The notes: a model not told the origin generated them from the sequence alone. DNA of 14,635 bases from Bacteroidales bacterium (GCA_016936695.1 JAFGXK010000293.1:1-14635); one strand, 5' to 3'; shown: positions 1-7,586, counted from the first letter of the stretch. Made by a program: numbers and translations.

Positions 1-2
1 AG

Positions 3-56
3 ACGCCGGGCTATGAAATATGGAAGGTTCATAAAGTAAAGTCATGTCAAAAATAA
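3..56 (+). CDS. Possible C-terminal tail of an upstream gene (partial)
   Basis: The third forward frame is open from the window edge to a TAA at 54-56 and would encode about 17 residues (TPGYEIWKVHKVKSCQK). The other two forward frames stop at 14-16 and 37-39. The composition is protein-like, but the piece is too short to assign to a family. It could equally be non-coding leader for the next gene, whose ATG is at 97. Confidence 0.25.
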   Translation, partial: TPGYEIWKVHKVKSCQK

Positions 57-96
57 GTATAAAAATGTTAGATTTACATAAGCAAAACACAGTCAG

Positions 97-1269
97 ATGA
101 AAAAGTCAGTTCTTGTTGTTCTTCTCATGGCCGCTTTCGGGATTCAGGTATCATGCAACAGACCGGTTGAACCAACTGTACCGGGAGCCTGGCAGATTGA
201 CAAATACAGGGAATTTATTACCGGGAAACCTGTTGCGGTTGTGGCAAACCAGACCTCAATGGTCGGCACGACTCACCTGGTCGATACTCTTAAGCGTTCA
301 GGCTTCGACGTAAGGGCAATCTTTGCTCCCGAGCACGGGTTCAGGGATATGGCCGATGCCGGCCATCACATAGAGGACGGAAAGGATGCATCAACGGGCA
401 TTCCCATAATCAGTCTTTACGGCGGCCATTTTAAGCCGCTGCCGGAAGATCTTGAGGGTATCAGCGCGGTGCTATTCGATATTCAGGATGTCGGGGTCAG
501 ATTTTACACCTATATTTCGACCCTTCATTATGTTATGGAGGCCTGCGCAGAGAATAAAGTTGAATGCATAGTTCTCGACAGGCCCAATCCAAATGGTTTT
601 TATGTTGACGGGAACATACTTGACACCGCACACAGGTCTTTTGTCGGGATGCATCCGGTGCCAATTGTTCATGGAATGACTATAGGGGAATATGCACAGA
701 TGATCAATGGTGAAGGATGGCTGAAGGATGGAGTAAGATGCAGTCTGACTGTCATACCTTGCCGGAATTACACTCATCAGACATATTATGAACTACCGGT
801 AAGGCCTTCTCCGAATCTTCCAAATCAGAATTCAGTGTACCTTTATCCCTCCACCTGCTTTTTTGAGGGTACGACGCTTTCGCTTGGGAGGGGAACCTCT
901 TTCCCTTTTCAGGTTTATGGATCTCCGAAACTTCCCGACAGCGGCTTTAGTTTCACCCCTGAAAGTGTTAGCGGGGCAAGGAATCCGCCGCTTCTTGGTC
1001 AGCTTTGCCATGGCACCGATCTGCGCAATGCACTGGCCGACGGTATAGTCCCGGCACCTGAGCTTAATCTGGGCTGGGTGATTGATGCATGGAATAAATA
1101 TCCGGATAAGGATGATTTCTTCACTCCCTATTTTGATGTTCTTTCCGGCGGTCCGGTCATACGTGAGCAGATCGTAAGCGGCATGAGTGCCAATGAGATC
1201 AGGGAAACATGGCTTAAAGGTCTTGAGAGTTTTGCCCGGATAAGGGAGAAATATCTGCTTTATCCATAA
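97..1269 (+). CDS. namZ: NamZ-type exo-beta-N-acetylmuramidase (DUF1343) lipoprotein
   Basis: This protein of 390 residues matches the DUF1343/NamZ family (glycoside hydrolase family GH171). Characterised members release MurNAc from the non-reducing ends of peptidoglycan fragments during cell-wall recycling. Residues 1-19 form a signal peptide with a lysine-rich start, followed by Cys20, so it is probably a periplasm-facing lipoprotein. The lipobox is imperfect: Gln at -3, then Val-Ser-Cys. Family signatures are FAPEHGFR (residues 76-83, Glu79 being a plausible catalytic acid), DVGVRFYTYIS (131-141) and LDRPNPNG (160-167). Length is normal for a full two-domain member. The ATG at 97 is the only start that gives a signal peptide. 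No strong promoter is seen; TAGATTTA at 69-76 is one base off the Bacteroidota -7 element. It converges on the DUF4907 gene with 23 bp between stops. Family assignment is firm; the exact substrate is inferred. Confidence 0.9.
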   Translation: MKKSVLVVLLMAAFGIQVSCNRPVEPTVPGAWQIDKYREFITGKPVAVVANQTSMVGTTHLVDTLKRSGFDVRAIFAPEHGFRDMADAGHHIEDGKDASTGIPIISLYGGHFKPLPEDLEGISAVLFDIQDVGVRFYTYISTLHYVMEACAENKVECIVLDRPNPNGFYVDGNILDTAHRSFVGMHPVPIVHGMTIGEYAQMINGEGWLKDGVRCSLTVIPCRNYTHQTYYELPVRPSPNLPNQNSVYLYPSTCFFEGTTLSLGRGTSFPFQVYGSPKLPDSGFSFTPESVSGARNPPLLGQLCHGTDLRNALADGIVPAPELNLGWVIDAWNKYPDKDDFFTPYFDVLSGGPVIREQIVSGMSANEIRETWLKGLESFARIREKYLLYP

Positions 1270-1292
1270 AGGTGATTAGGCAACCTTGCTTA

Positions 1293-1610
1293 TCAGTCGC
1301 CGATAATCAATTTAATTTCTTCTTTACTGACAGACGGTAACTGATGTTTCCGGATCTTTTTCACAACGAGCCTGCCAGTCTTCCTTGCCGATTTTTTATC
1401 CCTGAACGGAGCCTCGCCTTCAACTGCCGGCATAAAGGGCTGGTGAATGTACACTTTTTCCTTTCGGAGGATATCATATCCCCATCCGTCGCCGCTTCTG
1501 AACAATGCCACCTCATAAAACTGCCCTCTTCGGGCAACTACAAATGAAACTGCAATTATTACCGCGAAGAGGGCAGTTATAAGGAATGCCTTTTTCTTTT
1601 TATCAGTCAT
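1293..1610 (-). CDS. DUF4907 family small membrane-anchored protein
   Basis: A protein of 105 residues: a KKKK cluster at residues 4-7, one hydrophobic segment at about 8-26 (signal anchor or uncleaved signal peptide), then a small extracytoplasmic domain. GDGWGYDI (40-47), YIHQPFMPAVEG (54-65) and the following basic stretch around RLVVKKI (80-86) are features I associate with DUF4907, a Bacteroidota family of about 100 residues with no known function. Its ATG overlaps the last codons of the upstream kelch gene by 8 bp (ATGACTGA), so the two are almost certainly co-transcribed and probably translationally coupled. That suggests a partner or accessory role to the kelch lipoprotein at the envelope, but this is inference from position only. 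Confidence 0.75.
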   Translation of the reverse strand: MTDKKKKAFLITALFAVIIAVSFVVARRGQFYEVALFRSGDGWGYDILRKEKVYIHQPFMPAVEGEAPFRDKKSARKTGRLVVKKIRKHQLPSVSKEEIKLIIGD

Positions 1611-2613
1611 CTTCGTTCATCTCGGCATCAGGGTCGAATGCCCAGATATCGTCGAAGTAGTAGGACGAACTTTTACCCATGGTCACATAACCGCGATTGC
1701 CGATGGCGAAGCCAACTGCATCTGATCTTGTTGTGCCTTCGAAGTTTGATTTCTCTGACCAGAGATCGGTAGCCGGGTCGTATTCCCATACTTCAATTCC
1801 CGTCGTTTGTCCGCCTGTTGCAAGGTAACCCTTGCCATTAATAGTGAAACCAACTTTTCCGGTTCCCTTTATGGTTGTATAGTCGTCGTCGTAAGTTTCG
1901 TTCGACACGTTTGCGATGGGCCTCATTTTATCCCAGGTATCGGTTGTCGGGTCATATCTCCACATATCGTTGAGGTAATCACCGTTGTCAAAACCACCGG
2001 CAACATAACCTTTTCCGCTTATAACAAAGGTAACGGCACTGTTCCTCTTGCTTCCTCCGATACTCGAGATCTTTGTCCAGATGTCAGATGACGGGTCATA
2101 TTCCCAGAAATCCTTGAAATAGGCCACACTGTCGCCTGCACCCACATATCCCTTATTGTTGATTGACATTGCAACTGCAGACCGTCTGGCTGGTCCGCCG
2201 AACTCAGCTATTGGCGACCATACGTTTGAAGCGGGATCGTATTGATAAAAGTCCTTCAGCCTGTATTTGCCATCCCATCCTGTGCCGATAAAGCCTTTGG
2301 TATCGGAATTGAAAGCTACTGCCTGGCTTCTGGCGGTTCCCGGGAAGTCAGCTTTCTGTGTCCATGAATTCCTCGCAGGATCATATTCCCAGAAATCAGT
2401 ATGAAACTCATCTCCGTCATATCCGGTTCCGATATACGCTTTGCTGCCTATCACAAAACCTGCAGCATCTGCCCGGGGCAGACCGTCAAAGTCAGATAAC
2501 TCCACCCAGTTGCCAACAAGCTCATCCTCCTCATCATCGCATGAACTAAAGAAGGGCACAGCAAGAATCAACACCAATACTTTAATCCAGATCTTAACCT
2601 CTTTGTATGTCAT
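1603..2613 (-). CDS. Six-bladed kelch-repeat lipoprotein, probably surface exposed
   Basis: This 336-residue lipoprotein has a signal peptide (1-24) ending in the lipobox FFSSC with Cys25. The acidic run DDEEDE (26-31) follows at once, resembling the lipoprotein surface-export signal described in Bacteroidota. Six kelch blades follow. The blade-end motif (aromatic, x, Tyr/Phe-Asp-Pro, then Trp) recurs at about 74-84, 122-132, 169-179, 217-227, 275-285 and 323-329. The last copy lacks its Trp, and GNWVEL (34-39) at the N-terminus could supply that strand, closing the propeller. Blade 5 carries a loop of about 20 residues (about 233-253, rich in Asp and Tyr). Such propellers usually bind proteins or glycans. 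Some kelch proteins are sialate epimerases or oxidases, but I see no basis for assigning an enzyme activity here. It is first of a pair with the DUF4907 gene and divergent from the DUF4270 gene. Confidence 0.88.
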   Translation of the reverse strand: MTYKEVKIWIKVLVLILAVPFFSSCDDEEDELVGNWVELSDFDGLPRADAAGFVIGSKAYIGTGYDGDEFHTDFWEYDPARNSWTQKADFPGTARSQAVAFNSDTKGFIGTGWDGKYRLKDFYQYDPASNVWSPIAEFGGPARRSAVAMSINNKGYVGAGDSVAYFKDFWEYDPSSDIWTKISSIGGSKRNSAVTFVISGKGYVAGGFDNGDYLNDMWRYDPTTDTWDKMRPIANVSNETYDDDYTTIKGTGKVGFTINGKGYLATGGQTTGIEVWEYDPATDLWSEKSNFEGTTRSDAVGFAIGNRGYVTMGKSSSYYFDDIWAFDPDAEMNEDD

Positions 2614-2645
2614 CTTTCCCCTGATTTAATTTTTAATAATTCACA

Positions 2646-2653
2646 CAAAACTA
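2646..2653 (-). promoter_or_regulatory. Candidate -7 element for the kelch-DUF4907 pair
   Basis: The minus strand reads TAGTTTTG, a full match to the Bacteroidota -7 consensus TAnnTTTG. It would place transcription start about 25-30 nt before the kelch ATG. No TTG/TTTG -33 element is seen at the usual 17-23 bp spacing, so this is suggestive only. Confidence 0.35.
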
Positions 2654-2731
2654 TCTGAAGCATCCTTTAATTAAAAGCTTTGTAGATATATGCCTTAAAA
2701 TCGTAGACAAGATAAGAATAATAATCGACAA

Positions 2732-2760
2732 AACTTAAATGTAGAATTAGCATTTAAGTT
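2732..2760. repeat. Perfect inverted repeat in the divergent intergenic region
   Basis: AACTTAAATG at 2732-2741 and its exact reverse complement CATTTAAGTT at 2751-2760 are separated by 9 nt. The repeat lies upstream of both candidate -7 elements in the divergent kelch/DUF4270 region, about 80 bp from each. The position suits a shared operator better than a terminator, because no gene ends here. The arms are AT-rich, which weakens the case, and no T-run follows. Confidence 0.5.
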
Positions 2761-2838
2761 ATTCCCTCGTATCTGCAATTGACGTATTGAAATATCTTTG
2801 GAAAATGCCATTATGTCTACTCATTTATGGTTTTTGTA

Positions 2839-2846
2839 TATATTTG
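2839..2846 (+). promoter_or_regulatory. Candidate -7 element for the DUF4270-barrel pair
   Basis: TATATTTG matches the Bacteroidota -7 consensus TAnnTTTG exactly and lies about 50 bp before the preferred ATG at 2898. No convincing -33 TTG is found at 17-23 bp upstream. If real, transcription starts downstream of the alternative TTG codon at 2787, which supports the shorter gene model. Confidence 0.35.
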
Positions 2847-2897
2847 CTTTGTTTACATCCTGTTTTAGTATTCATTTGCATAAACCTTATAAGATTG

Positions 2898-4217
2898 ATG
2901 AAGGGCATTGGTGAGGGAAAGAAAGGAAGACAGATCTTATTGTTATTCATATTTGGATTTTTACTGGTTGGTTCCTGTACCAAGACCAATGAGTTTACTA
3001 TTGGCAAGGATTTCATGGCGCCGCAGACCAGACTGGAGGTAGTTGATACTTTCAGGGTGAACCTGTCCACCATCCTGATTGATTCAATCATAACATCATC
3101 AAAGAAGATTGCCTATGTCGGCAATTATGAAGATACAATATTTGGTCTGATAACCAGCAGGTCGTTTTTTGACCTCGGCTATGAGAATTTCGGGGAAGTT
3201 GATGAAAAAGCTGTTTACGATTCGGCTGCCTTCATACTCCAGTACACCGAAAAAAACATCGGAGACACACTGTACCCAATGTCAATAAGCGTTCACAGGC
3301 TCACAGAACGTATCGTTCCGATCAGCAACACTGCTCTTTTCAACACTTCATCATTCGATTATGAGCCGGAGTCTATGGCAACAATTGAGTTTTATCCCGA
3401 GCCTCATTCCTCCGACACCGCAGTTAACCTTACTGTAAACTCATTTGGGGAAGAGCTCTTCAACCTCATCAGGAACAAGGATGAGAAAGTGTCAAACCAG
3501 GAGTTTTTCAATGATTATATAAAGGGATTCGTTCTAAGCTCCGGGTCAGTTATGAATAAAGCCATCCTGGGTTTTAAGGCAAACACCGACCAGCTTATTC
3601 TGAAGTTGTTTTACCATGTGAATCGTGAGGAGCCTGAAGAGAAAGAGATCATCATCAAGATGGGCGATATAGGGAGACAGTTCAATAAGGTGGATTTTGA
3701 CCTGTCGGACACCCCTCTGCGGAACATAAGGGAGCAGAATAATGAGGTACCGGCAACGCTGACCGGCAACAGGGCATTCATGCAGGGCATGACAGGACTT
3801 TACATAAAGTGCCTGTTCCCAACTGTTCAGAATCTGCTTGCCGACGATGGATGGAAGATTATTAAGGCTGAGCTTATTGTTGAACCCGTGAAGTACAGTT
3901 ATGAGCAGTTCGAACTTCCTGACAGTGTTTATCTTTATGTAGGAGACAGGAGAAATAACCTGAGTATGCTGAGGGATGGAAAAGGAATGCAGCTTATGGG
4001 TTCCTTTCAGTTCGATAACTATCTTCATGAGGACAACAGATATACATTCGAAATCACTGATTTTATTCTCAATGAACTCGCCGACTCATATTTTGACCCC
4101 GACCAGAGCCTGATTCTTGGTCTGGCATCTACAGAACAGGGAGCAAGGTTTGAAAGGCTTATCGCTGAGGGCAAAAAGCCGCCGGTTAAACTGAAGCTTT
4201 ATTACTTATCTTATTGA
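2898..4217 (+). CDS. DUF4270 family lipoprotein
   Basis: An open frame extends back to a TTG at 2787, but I prefer the ATG at 2898, giving 439 residues. It starts a clean lipoprotein signal peptide: basic n-region, hydrophobic core of about 12 residues, lipobox VGSC with Cys27. The 2787 start would place a second hydrophobic stretch ahead of this signal and would begin before the likely promoter. The mature sequence fits DUF4270, a Bacteroidota envelope family without an assigned function. It has a short N-terminal GKDF motif, many beta-strand-like segments, the stretch MTGLYIKCLFP in the middle, YTFEITDFI later, and an aromatic end (KLYYLSY). There is no acidic run after Cys27, so it may face the periplasm, unlike the divergent kelch protein. 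The barrel gene follows after 4 bp, so co-expression is very likely. Confidence 0.8.
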   Translation: MKGIGEGKKGRQILLLFIFGFLLVGSCTKTNEFTIGKDFMAPQTRLEVVDTFRVNLSTILIDSIITSSKKIAYVGNYEDTIFGLITSRSFFDLGYENFGEVDEKAVYDSAAFILQYTEKNIGDTLYPMSISVHRLTERIVPISNTALFNTSSFDYEPESMATIEFYPEPHSSDTAVNLTVNSFGEELFNLIRNKDEKVSNQEFFNDYIKGFVLSSGSVMNKAILGFKANTDQLILKLFYHVNREEPEEKEIIIKMGDIGRQFNKVDFDLSDTPLRNIREQNNEVPATLTGNRAFMQGMTGLYIKCLFPTVQNLLADDGWKIIKAELIVEPVKYSYEQFELPDSVYLYVGDRRNNLSMLRDGKGMQLMGSFQFDNYLHEDNRYTFEITDFILNELADSYFDPDQSLILGLASTEQGARFERLIAEGKKPPVKLKLYYLSY

Positions 4218-4221
4218 AAGG

Positions 4222-5448
4222 ATGATGCGGAGACTGGTAACTATATGCTTGTTTGCTGTGATGCTGATGACTCTGGTGCCTCGCACCGCTTCGTCCCAGA
4301 TCACCACGTCACCTTATTCCATTTTCGGTATGGGGATCCTCGAAGGCAGTGCTTCAGGTCTTTCAAGGGCTATGGGCGGAACCAATATTGCTTTTCTCTC
4401 GGAGCGTGCCATCAATTACGGAAACCCGGCTTCGTACGATGGACTTGACAGTCTGATAACCATTTTTGAGGTTGGAGTCTTTTCAAAATATACCATATTC
4501 AATACCACACACGATAATCAGTCGCTCCTTAATGCCAATTTCAGGTATATGGCCATGGGTTTCAGGATTGCACCGTGGCTTTCCACCAGCTTTGGTTTTA
4601 CACCATACAGCTCGGTAGGTTATAACATTAATTCCACAGCGTTCCTGGAAGGCACACCTGTTGAGTATAACAAAACCTATATCGGGAAAGGCGGAGTTAA
4701 CAGGGTTTATGTTGGAGGAGCGGTCAGTTTTATAAAGAACCTGTCGCTCGGAATGAATGCCTCCTACCTCTTTGGAGATATTACCCATATTGAATCTGCT
4801 GATACTTACGAGTTTGCTCTCGAGGATGTTACTTATATGTCGAATTTTACATTCAATTACGGCCTTAACTACCAGGTCGGTATGAAAGACTGGACGTACA
4901 ATATTGGTCTTACCTACAGTGATGGCAAGAAGTTGAAAACCAAAAATGTAACCACCATTGAGACGCAGTATGAACTGGAAGTCCTGAAGACCAGGAAGTA
5001 CAGGTACAGTGTTCCCAGGATCATCGGGGGCGGGCTTTCGGTACGCAGGGATTTCTTCAAGGCAGGTTTCGACTATGAATGGAGCAACTGGGAGGAAGTG
5101 GATTTTGAAAGCAACTATCTTCACACGAGAAATTCTAACCGTTATTCCGCGGGGGTTGAGTTCCCTTCGCAGGGATTAAGGAAGGGGAGCGGACGGATGG
5201 TGATGTTCAGATTTGGAGGCGAATTTCGCGAATCCTATATGGTAATCAAGGGAATTCCGATCGATTACCGGGCAGTGACGATGGGTTTGGGAATTCCTCT
5301 CAAGGGGGTGGTGAGCGTGCTAAACACTACACTCGAGTTTGGTCAGAACGGAACAACAAAACGGGATCTTTTCAGGGAGAACTTCATTACTCTCAGCCTC
5401 GATCTCTCCCTCCGCGATCAGTGGTTCATGAAGCGGAAATACTATTAG
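4222..5448 (+). CDS. Outer-membrane beta-barrel protein, FadL/OmpP1-like
   Basis: This protein has 408 residues with a type I signal peptide (1-25, cleavage likely after Ala-Ser-Ser, leaving Gln26, typical of Bacteroidota). The mature start resembles FadL/OmpP1-type proteins: SIFGMG, then SRAMGGTNIAF and NPASYDGLDSL. The rest alternates aromatic beta-strands with short turns, and it ends WFMKRKYY, as in many Bacteroidota barrel proteins of this class. It is probably a monomeric barrel of about 14 strands; the substrate, if any, is unknown. A second ATG at 4225 is an equally possible start. The GAAAGG just upstream is a weak Shine-Dalgarno-like site. The gene sits 4 bp after the DUF4270 gene, and its stop overlaps the convergent response regulator's stop by 4 bp. 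Confidence 0.78.
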   Translation: MMRRLVTICLFAVMLMTLVPRTASSQITTSPYSIFGMGILEGSASGLSRAMGGTNIAFLSERAINYGNPASYDGLDSLITIFEVGVFSKYTIFNTTHDNQSLLNANFRYMAMGFRIAPWLSTSFGFTPYSSVGYNINSTAFLEGTPVEYNKTYIGKGGVNRVYVGGAVSFIKNLSLGMNASYLFGDITHIESADTYEFALEDVTYMSNFTFNYGLNYQVGMKDWTYNIGLTYSDGKKLKTKNVTTIETQYELEVLKTRKYRYSVPRIIGGGLSVRRDFFKAGFDYEWSNWEEVDFESNYLHTRNSNRYSAGVEFPSQGLRKGSGRMVMFRFGGEFRESYMVIKGIPIDYRAVTMGLGIPLKGVVSVLNTTLEFGQNGTTKRDLFRENFITLSLDLSLRDQWFMKRKYY

Positions 5449-6176
5449 ATCATATTCCTGTTCAGCAATTCAAAAAATCCTGGCCGGTACGACTCCCCGA
5501 TAGGGATTCGCTGGCTGCCTATCACTATCCGGCTGTTCTCTATCATATCGATCTTGTCAAGCGATATAATATACGATTTGTGAACCCTGAAGAATGATTC
5601 TGACGGCAGTTTATCCATAATATTCTTCATGGTGGTCTTGGTGAGGATCAGCCTTCCTTCGGCGTGGATCTTCACATAATCCTTCAGTCCTTCGATAAAA
5701 AGGATTTCATCCAGATCGACGCGTATAGTTGTATATTCCACTTTTACAAGGAGGAATCTGCCCGTTGCCGTTAGCGCTTCACCTGACGGAGGTTCAGACG
5801 GACTCTTTAATCTCATAAGCTGGAAGGCCTTGTTGACCGCCCTTGAGAACCTTTCGAACGAAATCGGCTTAAGCAGGTAATCGACAGCATCACACTCAAA
5901 CCCTTCAATAGCATATTCCCTGTGGGCTGAGGCAAAGATCACCAGCGGAGGATTGTAGAGGGTTTTAATAAATTCAGGGCCGGTTATCTGAGGCATAACA
6001 ACATCAATGAAAATCAGATCGGGCTGGCTGTTGTTGATGGCATGAACTGCTTCAAAAGGATTTGAGCTTACCCCTGTCAGATTAAGGAACTGGATCCTTG
6101 AGCAGTACTCCTTTATTATCCTGAGCGCTGCTGGATCGTTGTCGATTGCTATGCAGTTAATGGTATTCAGTTTCAT
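5445..6176 (-). CDS. LytTR-family response regulator (orphan)
   Basis: The 243 residues contain a receiver domain (about 6-120) and a LytTR DNA-binding domain (about 140-240). Receiver residues are in place: acidic pair Asp12/Asp14, phospho-acceptor Asp58 in FIDVVMP, Ser83 and Lys103 in YLLKP. The LytTR part shows LDEILFIEGLKDYVKI and FFRVHKSYIISL, as in AlgR/AgrA/LytR relatives. It should act as a phosphorylation-controlled transcription factor in the cytoplasm. No histidine kinase lies next to it; the usual partner of this type is a LytS/YehU-like kinase. It starts 13 bp after the aminotransferase stop and is probably co-transcribed with it. The truncated kinase-like gene at the right edge is of another class and about 7 kb away, so there is no reason to pair them. 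Confidence 0.92.
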   Translation of the reverse strand: MKLNTINCIAIDNDPAALRIIKEYCSRIQFLNLTGVSSNPFEAVHAINNSQPDLIFIDVVMPQITGPEFIKTLYNPPLVIFASAHREYAIEGFECDAVDYLLKPISFERFSRAVNKAFQLMRLKSPSEPPSGEALTATGRFLLVKVEYTTIRVDLDEILFIEGLKDYVKIHAEGRLILTKTTMKNIMDKLPSESFFRVHKSYIISLDKIDMIENSRIVIGSQRIPIGESYRPGFFELLNRNMI

Positions 6177-6189
6177 CCGTCATCCTCCG

Positions 6190-7386
6190 TTATACCCTGC
6201 CGGGATAGGCCTTCAAAGCCTCCGCCAGTGTTTCCATGGCGTTTTTAAGGTCATCGGTGTTCAGGACATATGCAATCCTGACTTCATTTTTACCCAATCC
6301 GGGTGTCGAATAGAACCCCGATCCGGGGGCCAGCAGTACGGTTTGTTTTTTATATTCAAACTTTTCGAGGATCCAGCGGGCGAATTTGTCAGCATCGTCA
6401 ACAGGAAGCTTAACCATGGAATAAAATGCTCCTTTTGGTGTTGGACAATAAACACCCGGCATGCTGTTCAGTGCATCGACCATGAAGTTCCTTCTGCGTG
6501 TATACTCCTGGTTGACTTCACTGAAGTAACCGGCCGGAGTGTCGATAGATGCTTCGCCGGCTATTTGTCCGAGACCTGGAGGCGAGAGCCTGGCCTGAGC
6601 TGCCCTGAGGGCAGCTTCGATAATTTCCCTGTTCCTTGTGACAAGCGCCCCGATACGGATCCCGCATACGCTGTAACGCTTCGAAACAGAATCGATAAGC
6701 ACCACGTTTTCTTCAATGCCACTGAGCTTCATTGCGGAGTAATGCTCCTCCCCGTCGTAGCAGAATTCCCTGTATGCTTCATCGGAAAACAGATAGAGGT
6801 CATGTTTCTTAACGATATCCCTCAGCTTGAAGAGTTCTTCCTTAGAGTAAAGATAGCCTGTCGGATTGTTCGGATTACAAACAAGTATGCCTTTTGTCCT
6901 GGGAGTTATCTTAAGCTCGATTTCCTCAACCGGAGGCAGAGCAAAGTCGTCAGATATGGTCGATGTCACCGGGACAATCCTGACGCCTGTTGATACTGCA
7001 AAACCGTTATAGTTTGCATAAAATGGCTCGGATGTAATGATCTCATCCCCGGGGTCGAGGCATGTGAGCAGTGCAAAGGACACTGCCTCCGACCCTCCGG
7101 TTGTTATCAGGATGTCGGTATATTCAACTTCGATCCCGAGACTCCTGTAGAAACCCGCCAGTTTCCTCCTGTACGATTCATTTCCGGCAGAATGACTGTA
7201 TTCGATTACTTTCAGGTCGAGGTTCCGCAAGGCTTCAATGGCAACCTGAGGAGTTGGTATGTCGGGCTGGCCAATGTTAAGCCGGTATACTTTAACTCCA
7301 TTTCTTGCTGCTTCCTCTGCAAACGGTATTAGCTTCCTTATTGGTGAGGCGGGCATTACCCTTCCTCTCGCTGAGATGGATGGCAT
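6190..7386 (-). CDS. Class I/II pyridoxal-phosphate aminotransferase (AspC-like)
   Basis: The 398 residues form a complete fold-type I aminotransferase. Visible landmarks are NIGQPD (37-42), the cofactor-phosphate region TTGGSEA (95-101), NPNNPTG (171-177, cofactor-binding Asn174), SDEAY (201-205, Asp202 and Tyr205), the Schiff-base lysine Lys236 in DSVSKRYS, Arg244 in GIRIG, and a substrate-carboxylate arginine in NEVRIAY near the C-terminus. Closest in style are aspartate/aromatic aminotransferases of the AspC/AraT group. The amino acid used cannot be read from the sequence. A second Met at residue 11 is a possible start, but the longer form keeps the normal N-terminus (ISARGRVMPASPIRKL). 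It is divergent from valS and followed by the LytTR regulator. Confidence 0.93.
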   Translation of the reverse strand: MPSISARGRVMPASPIRKLIPFAEEAARNGVKVYRLNIGQPDIPTPQVAIEALRNLDLKVIEYSHSAGNESYRRKLAGFYRSLGIEVEYTDILITTGGSEAVSFALLTCLDPGDEIITSEPFYANYNGFAVSTGVRIVPVTSTISDDFALPPVEEIELKITPRTKGILVCNPNNPTGYLYSKEELFKLRDIVKKHDLYLFSDEAYREFCYDGEEHYSAMKLSGIEENVVLIDSVSKRYSVCGIRIGALVTRNREIIEAALRAAQARLSPPGLGQIAGEASIDTPAGYFSEVNQEYTRRRNFMVDALNSMPGVYCPTPKGAFYSMVKLPVDDADKFARWILEKFEYKKQTVLLAPGSGFYSTPGLGKNEVRIAYVLNTDDLKNAMETLAEALKAYPGRV

Positions 7387-7422
7387 ATGTTGAATTAATT
7401 ATATTTCAGTTTCAATACATGA

Positions 7423-7430
7423 CAAAATTA
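7423..7430 (-). promoter_or_regulatory. Candidate -7 element for the aminotransferase-LytTR pair
   Basis: The minus strand reads TAATTTTG, an exact TAnnTTTG match, about 37 bp before the aminotransferase ATG. No -33 TTG is seen at the normal distance. The GTTATAAC repeats begin about 30 bp further upstream, at about -40 relative to this promoter, where an activator or repressor could sit. Confidence 0.35.
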
Positions 7431-7460
7431 TTAAAAATCCTGATATTAAAAGTGAATTTG

Positions 7461-7511
7461 ATGTTATAACAATGTTATAACGTTCCTGGTAGTACTTTAG
7501 GATGTAATAAC
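7461..7511. repeat. Tandem palindromic repeat ATGTTATAAC with a third near-copy
   Basis: ATGTTATAAC occurs at 7461-7470 and again at 7472-7481, an 11-bp period, about one helical turn. Each copy contains the perfect 8-bp palindrome GTTATAAC. A third copy with one change (ATGTAATAAC) is at 7502-7511, 30 bp beyond the second and so on roughly the same helix face. The cluster lies between the divergent aminotransferase and valS genes and looks like an operator for a dimeric regulator. The neighbouring LytTR regulator is one candidate, though LytTR proteins usually bind direct repeats. Confidence 0.5.
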
Positions 7512-7586
7512 GCCCCGAACTTTGATGATCCAATTGTTTTTGAGGCCAACTTTTTCCGGTGAAGGGGCTGATCTGATGAATTTTTA

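Noticed and set aside
1269..1287. AAGGT/ACCTT hairpin between the convergent namZ and DUF4907 genes
   Set aside because: Only 5 bp of stem with a 9-nt loop and no T-run, too weak to call a terminator.
2666..2675. Palindrome TTTAATTAAA upstream of the kelch gene
   Set aside because: Made only of A and T in an AT-rich region, easily expected by chance.
2787..2897. N-terminal extension of the DUF4270 frame starting at TTG 2787
   Set aside because: It would put another hydrophobic stretch ahead of a complete lipoprotein signal peptide and would start before the likely -7 element; ATG 2898 explains everything.
4483..5124. Reverse frame of 213 codons within the barrel gene
   Set aside because: Antisense to a convincing outer-membrane protein and without recognisable domains.
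6139..6993. Forward frame of 284 codons opposite the aminotransferase
   Set aside because: Shadow of a strongly supported aminotransferase on the other strand; no family motif, signal or start context.
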